Shown here: positions 48,427 to 59,324 of the stretch, in pieces
How positions within the stretch are numbered: position 1 is the stretch's first letter
Layout: every line of letters starts with the position of its first letter
Source: CAVZRC01 sp963777695
Lineage (GTDB): Bacteria; Planctomycetota; Planctomycetia; Isosphaerales; Isosphaeraceae
Direction of reading: 5' to 3'
Assembly (NCBI GenBank): GCA_963777695.1
Contig: CAVZRC010000003.1
Coordinates: 1,860,001-1,924,000, forward strand
DNA: 64,000 nt
Translations under genes and position numbers: made by a program
Notes under the pieces: model-generated
Database searches by the model: none
What the model saw: the letters and a program-made list of their open reading frames with translations, nothing else
Told to the model about the DNA's origin: nothing

Positions 48427-50226
48427 TCAGCGGTTGGACTGGTCTAGGGCCAGGCGAAAACCCAGGAGGCTGCTCCGGTACCCGGGAGCGCCCCCGCTGC
48501 GGTACGCCGAACGGGCGCCGCGCGGCCCGAAGCGCCAGCCGCCGCCACGGATCACACGGGACGAGGCCCCAGGAGGCCCTTGAGGATCATCCACCGGCGA
48601 TTGCTTGTAATAGTCGGCAGAATACCCATCCGAACACCACTCCCAGACGTTGCCATGCATGTCAAACAGGCCCCAGTCGTTCGGGTTGTAACGGCCCACC
48701 GGCGCCGTGTAGACGTAGCCATCGTGCGCCGCGATCGCCCACGTCCATTCGGGGTACTTCGCTTTGGCCGTCCCATCCGCGATGTTACCCACCGCCGCCA
48801 GGCCCTCGGGATCATCGCCGTTGGAAAACTTGGTGGTCGTCCTCGCGCGGCAAGCGTATTCCCACTCGGCCTCGGTCGGCAGCCGGTACGTCTTGCCCTC
48901 CTTGCGGCTCAGCCAGGCGGCGAGCGCCACCGCATCGTTCCAGCTCACGTTGACCACCGGGTGGTCGTCGGTCTGGTCGAAGCCGGCATTCCGCCAGGTG
49001 TAGTGGGGGGCCTGCTCGAAGGTCTTCTTCTCCTCGTTCCAGCCATAGCCGCCCTTGCCGTCCTTCTCGGCATCGGTCTGGTAGCCGGTGTCGTCCACGA
49101 AACGACGGAACTGGCCGCGGGTCACCTCGTGGATGCCGAGGTAGAAGGGCCTGGTGATCCGCACCGGATGCTTCTGCTTCTTGCCGGCGGCCTTGTCGAG
49201 GAACTCGTCGTCGTAAGCCTCCTTGTCGCTCTCATCCGAGCCCATCATGAATCTGCCGTCCTGGATCAAGGTGAGCTTCATGCCGATCGAGTTGGTGATG
49301 TTGCGAAGGTCGGCGCGGCGAGCGACGTCGAACAACGCGACCGGGCCGATGTCGCCCATCAGGCGCGGGAACTGGGTCGTGCGATGCTTGTCGCGGACGA
49401 AGGCGCGGACGTTGACCTTGACGTAGGAATAGAGCTCGTCGAGCTCGATGCGATTGTCGGGGTTGCGGCTCTCCTCGTCGGCCTTGCCTTTGAGGCCCTG
49501 GATGACGAAGTGGAAGAAGACGCCGTGGCCGCCGTCGAGGTCCTTATCTTCCCAGGAGACCTCCTTATCCGAACACGAGAAGAGCGCCGCGACCGAGGGG
49601 GGCGGCGGCGGGGGCGGGGGCATGGCGATGCCGCCCGGACGGCCCTCGGGCTGGGCCAGGAGCTCGTTGCGGCAGGCGTCGACCATCAGCAGCTTCACCG
49701 TCGCCTTGCTGGCGGAGAGCTCCCGGTACAGCTCGTCGAAGCCGACGAATCGCTCCAGCCGCTTGCTGGCGAGGTTGGCATCCATCGGGCAGAAGAAGCT
49801 GCGGGGACGGGGTTCGCCCTTGGGGTCGTCGAGCGGCGGGGCCAGCATCAGCACGCCGTGACCGGCCATCGCCACGATCACGCTGTCGCCCGGCTGGAGG
49901 GGGTCGAGCACCAGCTTGAGCTGGTTGCGGACGTGCTCGGCGGTCGGCAACAGGTCGAACTCCTCGAGGCCCCGCTCGCGGGTCATCACGATCACGTTGT
50001 CCCTGGCATATCCGCCGTCGAGGAAGACTTTTTCCAGATCCTCGATGTCGCGGCGCGGGAATGGGAGGCCCGGCAGCAGGCTCCCGCGTTCGTATCGGTC
50101 CACCGCGACGAGCAGGGCGTACTTCTTGCCGCGCACCGTCTCCTGCCCTCGGGTCGGCATGACGGCGACCACCATCAGGAGCCAGCCAAGCCCGGCGGTG
50201 CGGACGAGCGAACGAATGCCGATCAT
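48427..50226 (-). CDS. Secreted caspase-like/FGE-sulfatase protein
   Basis: An intact 599-residue protein. Signal peptide (GLGWLLMVVAVMPTRGQ); C14 caspase-like domain at about 30-260 with KKYALLVAVDRYERG, catalytic His in VAMAGHGVLM and Cys in LMVDACRNE, then a poly-Pro stretch and FSCSDKEVSWED; FGE-sulfatase domain from about 312 to the end (FMMGSDESDKEAYDDEF, YRLPTEAEWEYACRA, NVWEWCSDGY, GGGWRFGPRGARSAYR). The start at 50226 fits the signal peptide. Caspase-like plus FGE-like fusions are common in planctomycetes; both domains act outside the cytoplasm here. The frameshifted paralogue lies 5 kb away with the same domain order and a shared 3' flank. Confidence 0.9.
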   Translation of the reverse strand: MIGIRSLVRTAGLGWLLMVVAVMPTRGQETVRGKKYALLVAVDRYERGSLLPGLPFPRRDIEDLEKVFLDGGYARDNVIVMTRERGLEEFDLLPTAEHVRNQLKLVLDPLQPGDSVIVAMAGHGVLMLAPPLDDPKGEPRPRSFFCPMDANLASKRLERFVGFDELYRELSASKATVKLLMVDACRNELLAQPEGRPGGIAMPPPPPPPPSVAALFSCSDKEVSWEDKDLDGGHGVFFHFVIQGLKGKADEESRNPDNRIELDELYSYVKVNVRAFVRDKHRTTQFPRLMGDIGPVALFDVARRADLRNITNSIGMKLTLIQDGRFMMGSDESDKEAYDDEFLDKAAGKKQKHPVRITRPFYLGIHEVTRGQFRRFVDDTGYQTDAEKDGKGGYGWNEEKKTFEQAPHYTWRNAGFDQTDDHPVVNVSWNDAVALAAWLSRKEGKTYRLPTEAEWEYACRARTTTKFSNGDDPEGLAAVGNIADGTAKAKYPEWTWAIAAHDGYVYTAPVGRYNPNDWGLFDMHGNVWEWCSDGYSADYYKQSPVDDPQGPPGASSRVIRGGGWRFGPRGARSAYRSGGAPGYRSSLLGFRLALDQSNR

Positions 50227-51218
50227 GGACGCGTCTCCCACGGCGACGATAAGGAATGGACGTCTCAATGCGACGAGATCCGAGACGAGGACGGCGACCG
50301 GCCTCCATGCGATCCGTCTTGCGAAGCCGGGAAAAGCCGTTCGGCATGGTCATGTGACTGATCAGGCTTGGCCGATGAGGCCGAACACGAGGAACGATTC
50401 GTGCGCGACCGGATCCCGACATAGTGGAAAACGATCGAAGGCCGGCTTTCTTCCCGAGGATGCCGGGAAAATCGGCCTGGTTCAATGGCTTCTTACGACT
50501 ATCGCTCGACGATCGCGGGGACATTTCGGACACAAGTCGCTGCTCTCACATGTTTTGCGAAGAAGTTTTTGGCCCTCGTTTGTCGCTGGTTCAAACCTGG
50601 TTGACAAAGGTAACACTTTCGGCGCCGACCTTGGGAGCCGGTTTCTGGCAGAACTTTCTTAGCCACAAGCGGTTGCGGCGAGTCACGTCGGACTGAAGGC
50701 GGCCCTGGACTGTTACCCGTGTTTGAACCAGGCCGGAAAATCCAAGAACTCTCGTTGACCATCATCAGGCAGGGCCAGTTGAGCCGGATCTTGATGCCGC
50801 GTTCATTCGCGGAAGCCCGATGAGACATCTCGATTTTGCCCGGTTTGGCAAGCGAAATGTTCTTTAGAGACTGCCCGGAAAGACCGTCCGAGCCCCGAAG
50901 AGGTGATCTCGTAAAGCCTGGGGTGTCAACTCAAACCGGGTGAAACACCGGAAATGCCGGCCTCCGAGCTCCGAAGGGGCGACACAAACCCTTACGTCAC
51001 AGTTAACTATGTCGCCCCTTCGGGGCTCCAGGAGGCCGGGTTTGCCTCGTCAGCTCTTCTCGGGGCTGATGCCCCGAGCTTTACGATTTCGTCTCTTCGA
51101 GACTTTCCGGACTGACTCTAATTGGCATGATGGAACTAATGCCTAGTTCGGCATAAGTTTCAAGAATTGGCGTGGACCGTGTCAAGATCGCGGCGATCGG
51201 AAGATCGAGTGCCGACTC
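50227..51218. other. 992-bp non-coding region containing a 236-bp nested palindrome
   Basis: No protein-like frame was found on either strand. The left part (50227-50870) shows nothing specific. At 50875-51110 a large imperfect palindrome is seen: outer arms from CCGGAA (50875) to TTCCGG (ends 51110), a middle pair TCGTAAAGC (50909-50917) and GCTTTACGA (51078-51086), and inner arms of about 28 bp at 50957-50984 and 51010-51039 (CCGGCCTCCGAGCTCCGAAG). It occupies the place where atpD and atpC would usually follow atpG. Confidence 0.7.
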
Positions 51219-52145
51219 TCACTTCAGGGCGGCGGCGGCACCGACGATGTCGGCCAGCTCGCGCGTGATCTGGCTCTGGCGAGCGCGATTGTACTGTCGG
51301 GTCAGCGACTTGACGAGATCGTCGGCGTTCTTCGTGGCGCCGCCCATGGCCACCATCCGGGCGATCTGCTCGCTGACGGCGGCATCGAGGAAGCACTTGA
51401 ACAAGCGGACCTTGAAGGAGACGGGGACGATCTCCTCGAGGATGCTGCGGGGGTCGGGCAGGAACTCGTAGGGGACCGGTTCCCCTTTCTTGGCCGTGGC
51501 CGCCGATACGGCGGCGGCCAGCCTGGACTGGCGGACCGATTCGGTCGCCTTGCCGATGTCCGCCGTGGCGATCGGCAGGAGTGTCTGCACCGTCGCGATT
51601 TGCCGCGAGGAGGATATGAATTGCGTATAGGCCACGTCGAGCCGGTCGATCGAGCCCTGGATGAACAGCTTGATATACTTGTTGGCCAGGGTTTCGACTT
51701 CTTCGTACTGGGGGCGGTCCTCGAACTGGGTATAAGTGGCCTCGGTCGGGACCTTGCGGAACCGGAAGTAATTGATGCCCCGCTTGCCGGCGACCTCCAG
51801 CACGGTCTCGGTCCCCTCGGTCTGATCGTCCACCAGGCGGCCGCTGGCCGCCCGGAGGACGTTGCCGTTATAGGCGCCGGCCAGCCCGCGATTGCTGGTC
51901 AGGACCAGGAGCAACGACTTGCGGACCGGCTCGCGGCGCACCAGCAGCGGGTGCATGACCTCCTGCGAGGTCTGGCCGAGGTCGGCGACGATCTCGGCGA
52001 TCTTGCGAGTGAATGCCTCGGCCTCGGTCGCGCGGTTCAGTGCCTTGCGAAATCGGTTGGTGGCGATCAGCTCCATCGTCCGCGTGATCTTGCGGATGTT
52101 CTCGATCGACTTGCGCCGCTTGATGATCGCTCGGGCTTTGGCCAT
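51219..52145 (-). CDS. atpG: ATP synthase F1 subunit gamma
   Basis: The central rotor stalk of F1. 308 residues, slightly longer than usual. The N-terminal coil RRKSIENIRKITRTMELIA, the SNRGLAGAYN loop and the C-terminal helix YNRARQSQITRELADIVGAA match the family. It is the last gene of the ATP synthase operon here, 270 bp after atpA, with repeats in between. atpD (beta) and atpC (epsilon) do not follow. Confidence 0.96.
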   Translation of the reverse strand: MAKARAIIKRRKSIENIRKITRTMELIATNRFRKALNRATEAEAFTRKIAEIVADLGQTSQEVMHPLLVRREPVRKSLLLVLTSNRGLAGAYNGNVLRAASGRLVDDQTEGTETVLEVAGKRGINYFRFRKVPTEATYTQFEDRPQYEEVETLANKYIKLFIQGSIDRLDVAYTQFISSSRQIATVQTLLPIATADIGKATESVRQSRLAAAVSAATAKKGEPVPYEFLPDPRSILEEIVPVSFKVRLFKCFLDAAVSEQIARMVAMGGATKNADDLVKSLTRQYNRARQSQITRELADIVGAAAALK

Positions 52146-52159
52146 GCTTCGCTCTTGTT

Positions 52160-52285
52160 AGTGGCGAGTGGCGAGTGGCGAGTGGCAAGTCAAGACCTTG
52201 ACTTCATTGCCGCGGCCAGTCGCACTCGCGAGATCGTGTTCGCTTCTTCGGAGGCTCGTCCTGGGTTCCACTTGCCACTTGCCAC
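52160..52285. repeat. 'Stutter' palindrome of 7-mers between atpA and atpG
   Basis: 52160-52190 holds about four tandem AGTGGCG units (last one AGTGGCA), and 52268-52285 holds the inverse, CCACTTGCCACTTGCCAC. The two arms can pair around a loop of about 77 bp, just upstream of the atpG start. The layout mirrors that at 59205-59323 with a different 7-mer. Confidence 0.75.
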
Positions 52286-52332
52286 GAGAGCGCGTCAGGA
52301 ACGGTTGGCCTGGATTTCTCGACATTCCTGGC

Positions 52333-52391
52333 TGTAGCCGGGGTCTGTGACCCCGGGATCGCCCTCCCCGGCCTCGCAGAGGCCGGCTACA
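52333..52391. repeat. TGTAGCCGG-type palindromic repeat, copy 3 (complete)
   Basis: A 59-bp element with perfect 9-bp inverted ends TGTAGCCGG / CCGGCTACA and internal small hairpins (GGGTCTGTGACCC and GGCCTCGCAGAGGCC). It lies 25 bp after the atpA stop. Copies 1 and 2 are at 20659 and 34152. Confidence 0.85.
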
Positions 52392-52416
52392 AGAGACCAG
52401 GAGTTCATAACAAGCT

Positions 52417-54087
<1,671 letters not shown>

Positions 54088-54672
54088 GCGTCTTCCCTTC
54101 GATCAGTCGATGGCGAAGCTGTGCGAGTCGGCTCTTGACCGACGCGTCGTAAAGGGTATCTCCGACCTGGACGACCAGGCCACCGATGAGCGTGGGGTCG
54201 GTCGACACGTTCAGGATCGGGGTGCCGGCGACCAGGCGGGCGAGCCGGTCGCGGAGCGATTGCAACTGGCCTTCGTCGAGCGGGACGGCCGATCGGACCT
54301 CGACCGGGATCCGCCGGTTGCGACGATCCCAGATCGCCCGGGCCTCCCGCTGCACGGCCCTCAGCAGGTCGAGGCGGCCGTGGCGGTTGAGGACGCGGAG
54401 GAAGCGGAGGACCAGGCCGGAGGCGCGGCCGTCGAAGAGCTGGAGCAGGATCCGGTCCTTCTCGGCGATCGGGACCCGGCTCGAGCCCAGGATCTCGGCG
54501 AAGCGAGGGTACGGCTTGAGCACGTCCTCCTCGATCTCGACGAGCTCCTCGAGCGCCGGCCCGGCGCCGCCGTCCTTCTCGGCCGCGTCGACGAGGGCCT
54601 CGGCATAGCGCCTGGCCACGGCGATCGATTCGTCATCCAGCGCGGGTTCCCCCGGGGCGGAGTTCTTGGAAT

Positions 54673-55365
54673 TCATGCGGCCTGCCCCTCCTGTCCCGCG
54701 GGCAGTTCCTGGATCGCCGCGTTGAGCAGCCGGCTATGATCGTCGTCGCTGAGCTGCTTCGAGAGCACGCGCCCGGCGACCGACACGGCCATCTCGGCCG
54801 TCTTCTGCCAGATCTCACCCAGGGCCTGGTCGCGAGCCGAGGCGATCTCGCGCTGGGCCCGCGCCCGGTCGGCATCCGCCTGTTCCTGGGCCTCCTTGCG
54901 GATCTGTTCGGCGGTCGCCTGGGCATCCAGTCGCGCCTTATCCAGGATCGCCCGGACCTCGTCGGCCGCGCGGGCCAACTGCTTGCGATATTCGGACATC
55001 ATGCTCTCGCTCTCGTTCCGGGCCCGCTCGGTGTCCTGGAGGACCTTCTCGAGGTGGCTCTCGCGCTTGTGGAGGGCGTCGAGCAGGGGCGTCCAGGCGA
55101 ACTTGCGGAGGAGCAGGAAGAGACATACGAAGACCACCAGGGTCCAGAGCGACAGGGTCGGCTCCAGCTTGAGCGGATTCGGTTGCTCTTCCGCGCGAGC
55201 GTGTTCGGCGGCGCCGTGTTCCGCCGCCGCGGCATTCTGCTGCGGGCGCGGCGCATGCTCATCCGCCTTGTGCGGCTCCTGGGCGGCCAGCCGGGAGCCC
55301 GCGAGGGCGAGGAACGCCAGGGCCACCACCACAACCTTGTAGGTTGGTATCGATCGTCGCAGCAT
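54673..55365 (-). CDS. atpF: ATP synthase F0 subunit b with signal-peptide-like extension
   Basis: A 230-residue b subunit, about 70 longer than the common form. An N-terminal signal-like segment (VVVVALAFLALAGSRLAAQ) and a His/Glu/Ala-rich stretch precede the usual membrane anchor (LWTLVVFVCLFLLLRKFAWTPL) and the long charged coiled coil. The C-terminal SVAGRVLSKQL matches the delta-binding end. A cleaved or two-helix N-terminus is implied. It lies between atpE and atpH. Confidence 0.92.
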   Translation of the reverse strand: MLRRSIPTYKVVVVALAFLALAGSRLAAQEPHKADEHAPRPQQNAAAAEHGAAEHARAEEQPNPLKLEPTLSLWTLVVFVCLFLLLRKFAWTPLLDALHKRESHLEKVLQDTERARNESESMMSEYRKQLARAADEVRAILDKARLDAQATAEQIRKEAQEQADADRARAQREIASARDQALGEIWQKTAEMAVSVAGRVLSKQLSDDDHSRLLNAAIQELPAGQEGQAA

Positions 55366-55527
55366 GATGATCTCTCGGGTCGGACGAAACGAGTCGATGG
55401 ACGAGAGTGTCTCGATCGCGTTCGCGGATCGGCCGGCGGATCGCGCCGGCGCCGCGGACGGCCGGTACGCACCGGGGCCGGCCGGGCTTGGAACATGCCG
55501 GGCCGGTCGTACCCGGGGCCGCCACGG

Positions 55528-55815
55528 TCACTTGATCAAGATGATCAGCAGCGCGAAGAACGTCGCACCCTCGATGAGCGCGGCGGCGATGATCATGGAG
55601 GTATTGATGTTGCCGGCGATCTCCGGCTGGCGGGCCATGCTCTCCACGGCCGCCTTCGCCAGGCCGCCGATGCCCATCGCCGCGCCGATGATCACGACGC
55701 CGGCGCCGATGGCCCTGAGGTCCGAGAACGGCGCGGGGCCGGTCTGGGCGTGGGCGGGCCCGTTGGCGAAGAGAAACAACGTCCCGGCCACCATGATCGA
55801 CTTGATCCACTTCAT
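55528..55815 (-). CDS. atpE: ATP synthase F0 subunit c
   Basis: A 95-residue c subunit. After a signal-like N-terminus (SIMVAGTLFLFANGPAHAQ) come the two helices of the c hairpin: IGAGVVIIGAAMGIGGLAKAAVE, the polar loop ARQPE, and MIIAAALIEGATFFALLIIL. The ion-binding Glu is in ALIEGATF; the residue after it is Gly, not Ser or Thr, which favours a proton-type ring. The start at 55815 gives the shortest product with the extension. It lies between atpB and atpF. Confidence 0.94.
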   Translation of the reverse strand: MKWIKSIMVAGTLFLFANGPAHAQTGPAPFSDLRAIGAGVVIIGAAMGIGGLAKAAVESMARQPEIAGNINTSMIIAAALIEGATFFALLIILIK

Positions 55816-56026
55816 CTGATTCTCGGCTCCTTGGCACTCTCTTGAGGAGACATTCATTTCGGGGGAAGGCGCGGCGGAATCGGCCACGCCCGCCGGTCGG
55901 GGCGGCGCCACGCTGGCCCGCCTCTCGTCACACCTATCGACCGGACCGGCCGCCATGACCCCGTCGTGGTCCGATCGGACCGCACTCGTCCGGCCGATCT
56001 GACACGGCCGCCGGATCGGCGTCAAT

Positions 56027-56851
56027 CTAGTGGGGATGGATCGCGGATCCGATGAACAATGCGGACAAAAACGTGAAGATGTAAGCTTGTAAGAAGGCGA
56101 TGAATAGCTCGAGCACGCTCAGCAGGACCACCCCGGTGATGCTGGCCGGCATGACGATCCAACTGAGCGCGGAGCTCCACGTGAGCACGATGAAGCCGAG
56201 GATGACCGAGAGCACGACGTGCCCGGCGAACATGTTGGCGAACAACCGGACGCTCAGGACCACGTGGCGGATCAGCAGGCCGAGGATCTCGATCACGAAC
56301 ATGAGGCCCCAGAGGGGCGGCTTCAGCCAGATCGGGACCTCGAGATGGGGTACCATCCCGACCCAGAATCCGGTGACCCCCATCTCCCGCATCCCCGACA
56401 TCGTCACCGTCAACAGGGTCATGATGGCGAGGACCGCCGTCACGTTGATATTCCCCGTGGCCGACGCCCCCCCCGGGATCAGGCCGAGGAGGTTGTTGAA
56501 GAGGATGAAGAAGAATAAGGTCCAGAGATAGGGCAGGAACCGGTCGGCGCCGTGGCCTCCGATCGAGGGCCGAGCCACGTCGTCGCGTATGAACAGGATC
56601 ATGGCCTCGAACATGTTCGCGAACCAGCCTCGGCTCACGTAGGTCCGCGCGATGTGCCGCACCACGGGGATCAGGACCGCGAGCATCACCGACCCGGCGA
56701 TCAGCTCCATCACCATGAAGCGCGTGACCTGGAAGTCGCCGATCTTCGGCAGTTCCCAGATCAGCTCGAAATGCGGACCCTGGAACCAGGGGATCTCGAT
56801 CGTGGGGTGATCGAGGACGTGGTTCAGCGGGCTCTCTGCGTGTCCGGCCAT
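56027..56851 (-). CDS. atpB: ATP synthase F0 subunit a
   Basis: A 274-residue multi-pass membrane protein that forms the proton half-channels. GWFANMFEAMILFIRDDVARP, FFFILFNNLLGLIPGGASATGNI, the essential Arg in SVRLFANMFAGHV and the C-terminal LELFIAFLQAYIFTFLSALFIG are all present. It starts at 56851, about 200 bp after the atpZ-like gene, and is followed by atpE. Confidence 0.96.
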   Translation of the reverse strand: MAGHAESPLNHVLDHPTIEIPWFQGPHFELIWELPKIGDFQVTRFMVMELIAGSVMLAVLIPVVRHIARTYVSRGWFANMFEAMILFIRDDVARPSIGGHGADRFLPYLWTLFFFILFNNLLGLIPGGASATGNINVTAVLAIMTLLTVTMSGMREMGVTGFWVGMVPHLEVPIWLKPPLWGLMFVIEILGLLIRHVVLSVRLFANMFAGHVVLSVILGFIVLTWSSALSWIVMPASITGVVLLSVLELFIAFLQAYIFTFLSALFIGSAIHPH

Positions 56852-57057
56852 TGATGATCCACGGTGGTCTGAGAGGCTGTGAATAAGTCAATTCTAGATG
56901 ACGGATTGCGAATTACGAATGAAGCAGAACCCCGGATCATCGAGGACTTACGAATGCGAGATCCGGAATCCGATTCTTCTACAAGCTCTGACGCGAAGAG
57001 ACAGCCGTCGGGCTCCGGGGGCGGTCTTGTACGCTTGCGTTGATTGATGCGTTCCCG

Positions 57058-57444
57058 TCAGGTCGGCGTCTCTCGATGACCCCTCGGCCCTTTTTCATCA
57101 CCGGGGCGTCCCTCGCGCGGCACGGATTCCTCGGCGAGTTGCCGCGACATCCGCATGGTCTGCACCATACCGGTGACGAATCCCAGCCCGGCCCCGGCGA
57201 TGGTCCCCGCCCAGGCCGTATGCAGCCAGCGATCCACACCATAGCCGACCAATGCCGGCAGTGCGAACATCAGCCCGATCGTCGTGACCCGCGAGGCCCA
57301 CTCCATGCCAAGGGCCAGGGAGGATCGCGACTCCTGATGCTTAACCACGCACGACTCCCGCTCCCGGCGCGCTCCCAGGCCATAGGAGCACTCCGAGACG
57401 CTCGCGGCCACCGCCCCGATCTTCCGTCGGCGAAACTCGTTCAA
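57058..57444 (-). CDS. AtpZ/AtpI-like small membrane protein
   Basis: A small protein with two membrane helices (VTTIGLMFALPALVGYGVDRWLH and AGTIAGAGLGFVTGMVQTMRM), the hallmark of AtpZ/AtpI-type proteins encoded ahead of ATP synthase genes and involved in c-ring assembly or Mg2+/Ca2+ transport. The first 30-45 residues are not conserved; translation may begin at GTG (codon 33) or ATG (codon 47) instead. A separate second AtpI gene is not visible before atpB. Confidence 0.75.
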   Translation of the reverse strand: MNEFRRRKIGAVAASVSECSYGLGARRERESCVVKHQESRSSLALGMEWASRVTTIGLMFALPALVGYGVDRWLHTAWAGTIAGAGLGFVTGMVQTMRMSRQLAEESVPREGRPGDEKGPRGHRETPT

Positions 57445-58102
57445 CTCGTCGAGGTACGTCCAGGCGGGCGACGATCTTGAGCGTCCAGTCTACTGGGCAA
57501 TTCCCCCGTGTCAACTCCTCAGCCTCCAGTTCGAGAAATTTTTCACAAAGTTCGGAGGAGTCTTATTCTTAATACTGGATTAAGCTTGTTTGACGGGCAC
57601 CCGAGGCCCTCCGGCTGGCCGGGCGGGACCGATGGCGAGAGTGTCCGTTTTCGAACACACGGTCGGCTCGGCGATTGACAGGTCTCCGGCCAATATGGTA
57701 TGTCGTAGCAACGCGAGATTGAGAGGCACCAAGCCTTTACCACAGACACGACGTTCCTCGACTTGCCCCGTCCATCCAGTCAGAGGACTCGCCATGATGC
57801 CATGCTTCCGTGGAAAGTCCCTGCCGAGCGAGGGAGATCAGGCGGCTTCTAGCCCAGTTCAACGGGTTGAAGGCCGCCTTTGTTCTTTTAAGGCGATCGT
57901 GGTGAGCGGGTCCCGATGCTGGGGTCTCCTCGGTGTTGCGATCGCCGGTCGAGCGGCCGCCTGGTGACGAGTTGCACCCTCCAGTCCGGGATACATGGAG
58001 TCTTCCGGATCGGTCCACTCAGGGATGATTGTCGTATCAAAATACAACCATCTCTCGTAGTGGCCGACGAGGCGAAGCGGGGGGTGATCGGAGTGGTACC
58101 AT
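57445..58102. other. Divergent intergenic region, no gene recognised
   Basis: About 650 bp between the ATP synthase operon and the DUF4912 gene. It should hold the ATP synthase promoter; none is clear. Both strands have overlapping open frames at about 57580-57970 whose composition is not convincingly coding and which match nothing I recognise. They may be a decayed mobile-element fragment. Confidence 0.45.
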
Positions 58103-59197
58103 ATGACCGTCGATGCACTCAAAGACTGCAATAAGAGACACCTCGCCCAGTTGGCCAAGGAACAGGGGATCACCGGGTGGCATGCGATGCGGAAGGATCA
58201 GTTGATAAAGGCGTTGTCGCTCCCCCGCCCGGCCGGGGCCGGCGGCAAGGATAGGTCGAGTCCGAAGGCCAACGGACATGCCAATCCCAAGAGTCCGATC
58301 TCCCCGTCATCGCACCCGTCCAAGGGTCGCAACGGTGCGCCGGCGGTCCAGCAACGCGCGGCGGCGCCGCCGCCCCACAACCTGGACCACGCCTGCCAGA
58401 AGGATCGCATCGTCGTCCTGACCCGCGATTCCTACTGGTTGCATGCGTACTGGGAGCTGAGCCGGACCACCCTGGCCCGTGCCCAGGCGGCGCTCGGCCA
58501 GGACTGGCACACGGCGCGGCCGATCCTCCGGCTGATGGATGTCTCGAGCGAAGATACCACGTCCTCCACCGAACGCCAGGTGCGCGATATCCCGATCCAT
58601 GGCGGGGTCAACAACTGGTATATCGATGTCCTCGAACCTCCGCGATCCTACCGGATCGACATCGGCTATCTCTCGAGGCGAGGGCGGTTCTATGTCCTGG
58701 CCCGGTCCAACGTGGTCACGACGCCCAAGGCCGGCGTCGCGGATCCCCTCGACGAGAACTGGATCGACGTCCAGAAGCAATTCGACCGGATCGAGACCCC
58801 GGCGTCGATCGGCGGCAGCTCCAACGGCCATCATCAGTCGAACACGGCGATCGACCTTCGCGACCTGTTCGAGGAACGGCTCCGCAGGCCGATGTTGCAG
58901 AACCTCGCCACGGCGGCATTGCCCTCGCTGGGGCGGGAGTTCCACTTCCAGATCGATGCCGAGCTGATCGTCTATGGCACGACCGAGCCCAACGCTCGGG
59001 TGACGCTCCAGGGCGAGCCGGTCCAGCTCCGCGCCGACGGGACTTTCACCGTCCGCTTCAGCCTGCCGGATTCGCGCCAGATCATCCCCGCGGTCGCCGC
59101 GAGTGCCGACGGGATCGAGGAGCGGACCATCGTCCTGGCCGTGGAACGCAACACCAAAGAACTCGAGCCGATGATCCACGATAACAACGAGATCTGA
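58103..59197 (+). CDS. DUF4912 protein with N-terminal Rho-type (SAP-like) domain
   Basis: A 364-residue protein. Residues 1-38 resemble the Rho N-terminal fold (LKDCNKRHLAQLAKEQGITG, MRKDQLIKAL), followed by a Pro/Ser/Lys-rich linker and a DUF4912 domain (DRIVVLTRDSYWLHAYWELS, RQVRDIPIHGGVNNWYIDV, RFYVLARSNVV). A second beta-domain near residues 270-345 (IYGTTEPNARVTLQGEPV-like) is Ig-like. No enzyme motif is seen. Rho_N suggests nucleic-acid binding, but the role of DUF4912 is unknown. It is followed by the UVR-motif gene 127 bp downstream. Confidence 0.82.
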   Translation: MTVDALKDCNKRHLAQLAKEQGITGWHAMRKDQLIKALSLPRPAGAGGKDRSSPKANGHANPKSPISPSSHPSKGRNGAPAVQQRAAAPPPHNLDHACQKDRIVVLTRDSYWLHAYWELSRTTLARAQAALGQDWHTARPILRLMDVSSEDTTSSTERQVRDIPIHGGVNNWYIDVLEPPRSYRIDIGYLSRRGRFYVLARSNVVTTPKAGVADPLDENWIDVQKQFDRIETPASIGGSSNGHHQSNTAIDLRDLFEERLRRPMLQNLATAALPSLGREFHFQIDAELIVYGTTEPNARVTLQGEPVQLRADGTFTVRFSLPDSRQIIPAVAASADGIEERTIVLAVERNTKELEPMIHDNNEI

Positions 59198-59204
59198 ATC
59201 TCTT

Positions 59205-59323
59205 GTCCGTGGTCCGTGGTCCGTGGTCCGTGGTAGTGTGGTCATGGTACGGTGCCGATCATCTAGCTTTGCGCGGGGTAAAGCCAGTAAGGACCAGGGA
59301 CCACGGACCACGGACCACGGACC
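59205..59323. repeat. 'Stutter' palindrome of GTCCGTG units
   Basis: 59205-59234 holds four tandem GTCCGTG units plus two bases, and 59300-59323 holds about three inverse units (ACCACGGACC). The arms can pair over more than 20 bp around a 65-bp loop. The right arm ends one base before the start codon at 59325, so a folded transcript would hide the ribosome-binding region. Confidence 0.85.
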
Positions 59324-59324
59324 A

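Noticed and set aside
57590..57967. Plus-strand 125-codon frame in the ATP synthase/DUF4912 gap
   Set aside because: No recognisable domain and unlike the neighbours in codon use; an equally open frame lies opposite. Possibly a decayed element, not enough to call a gene.
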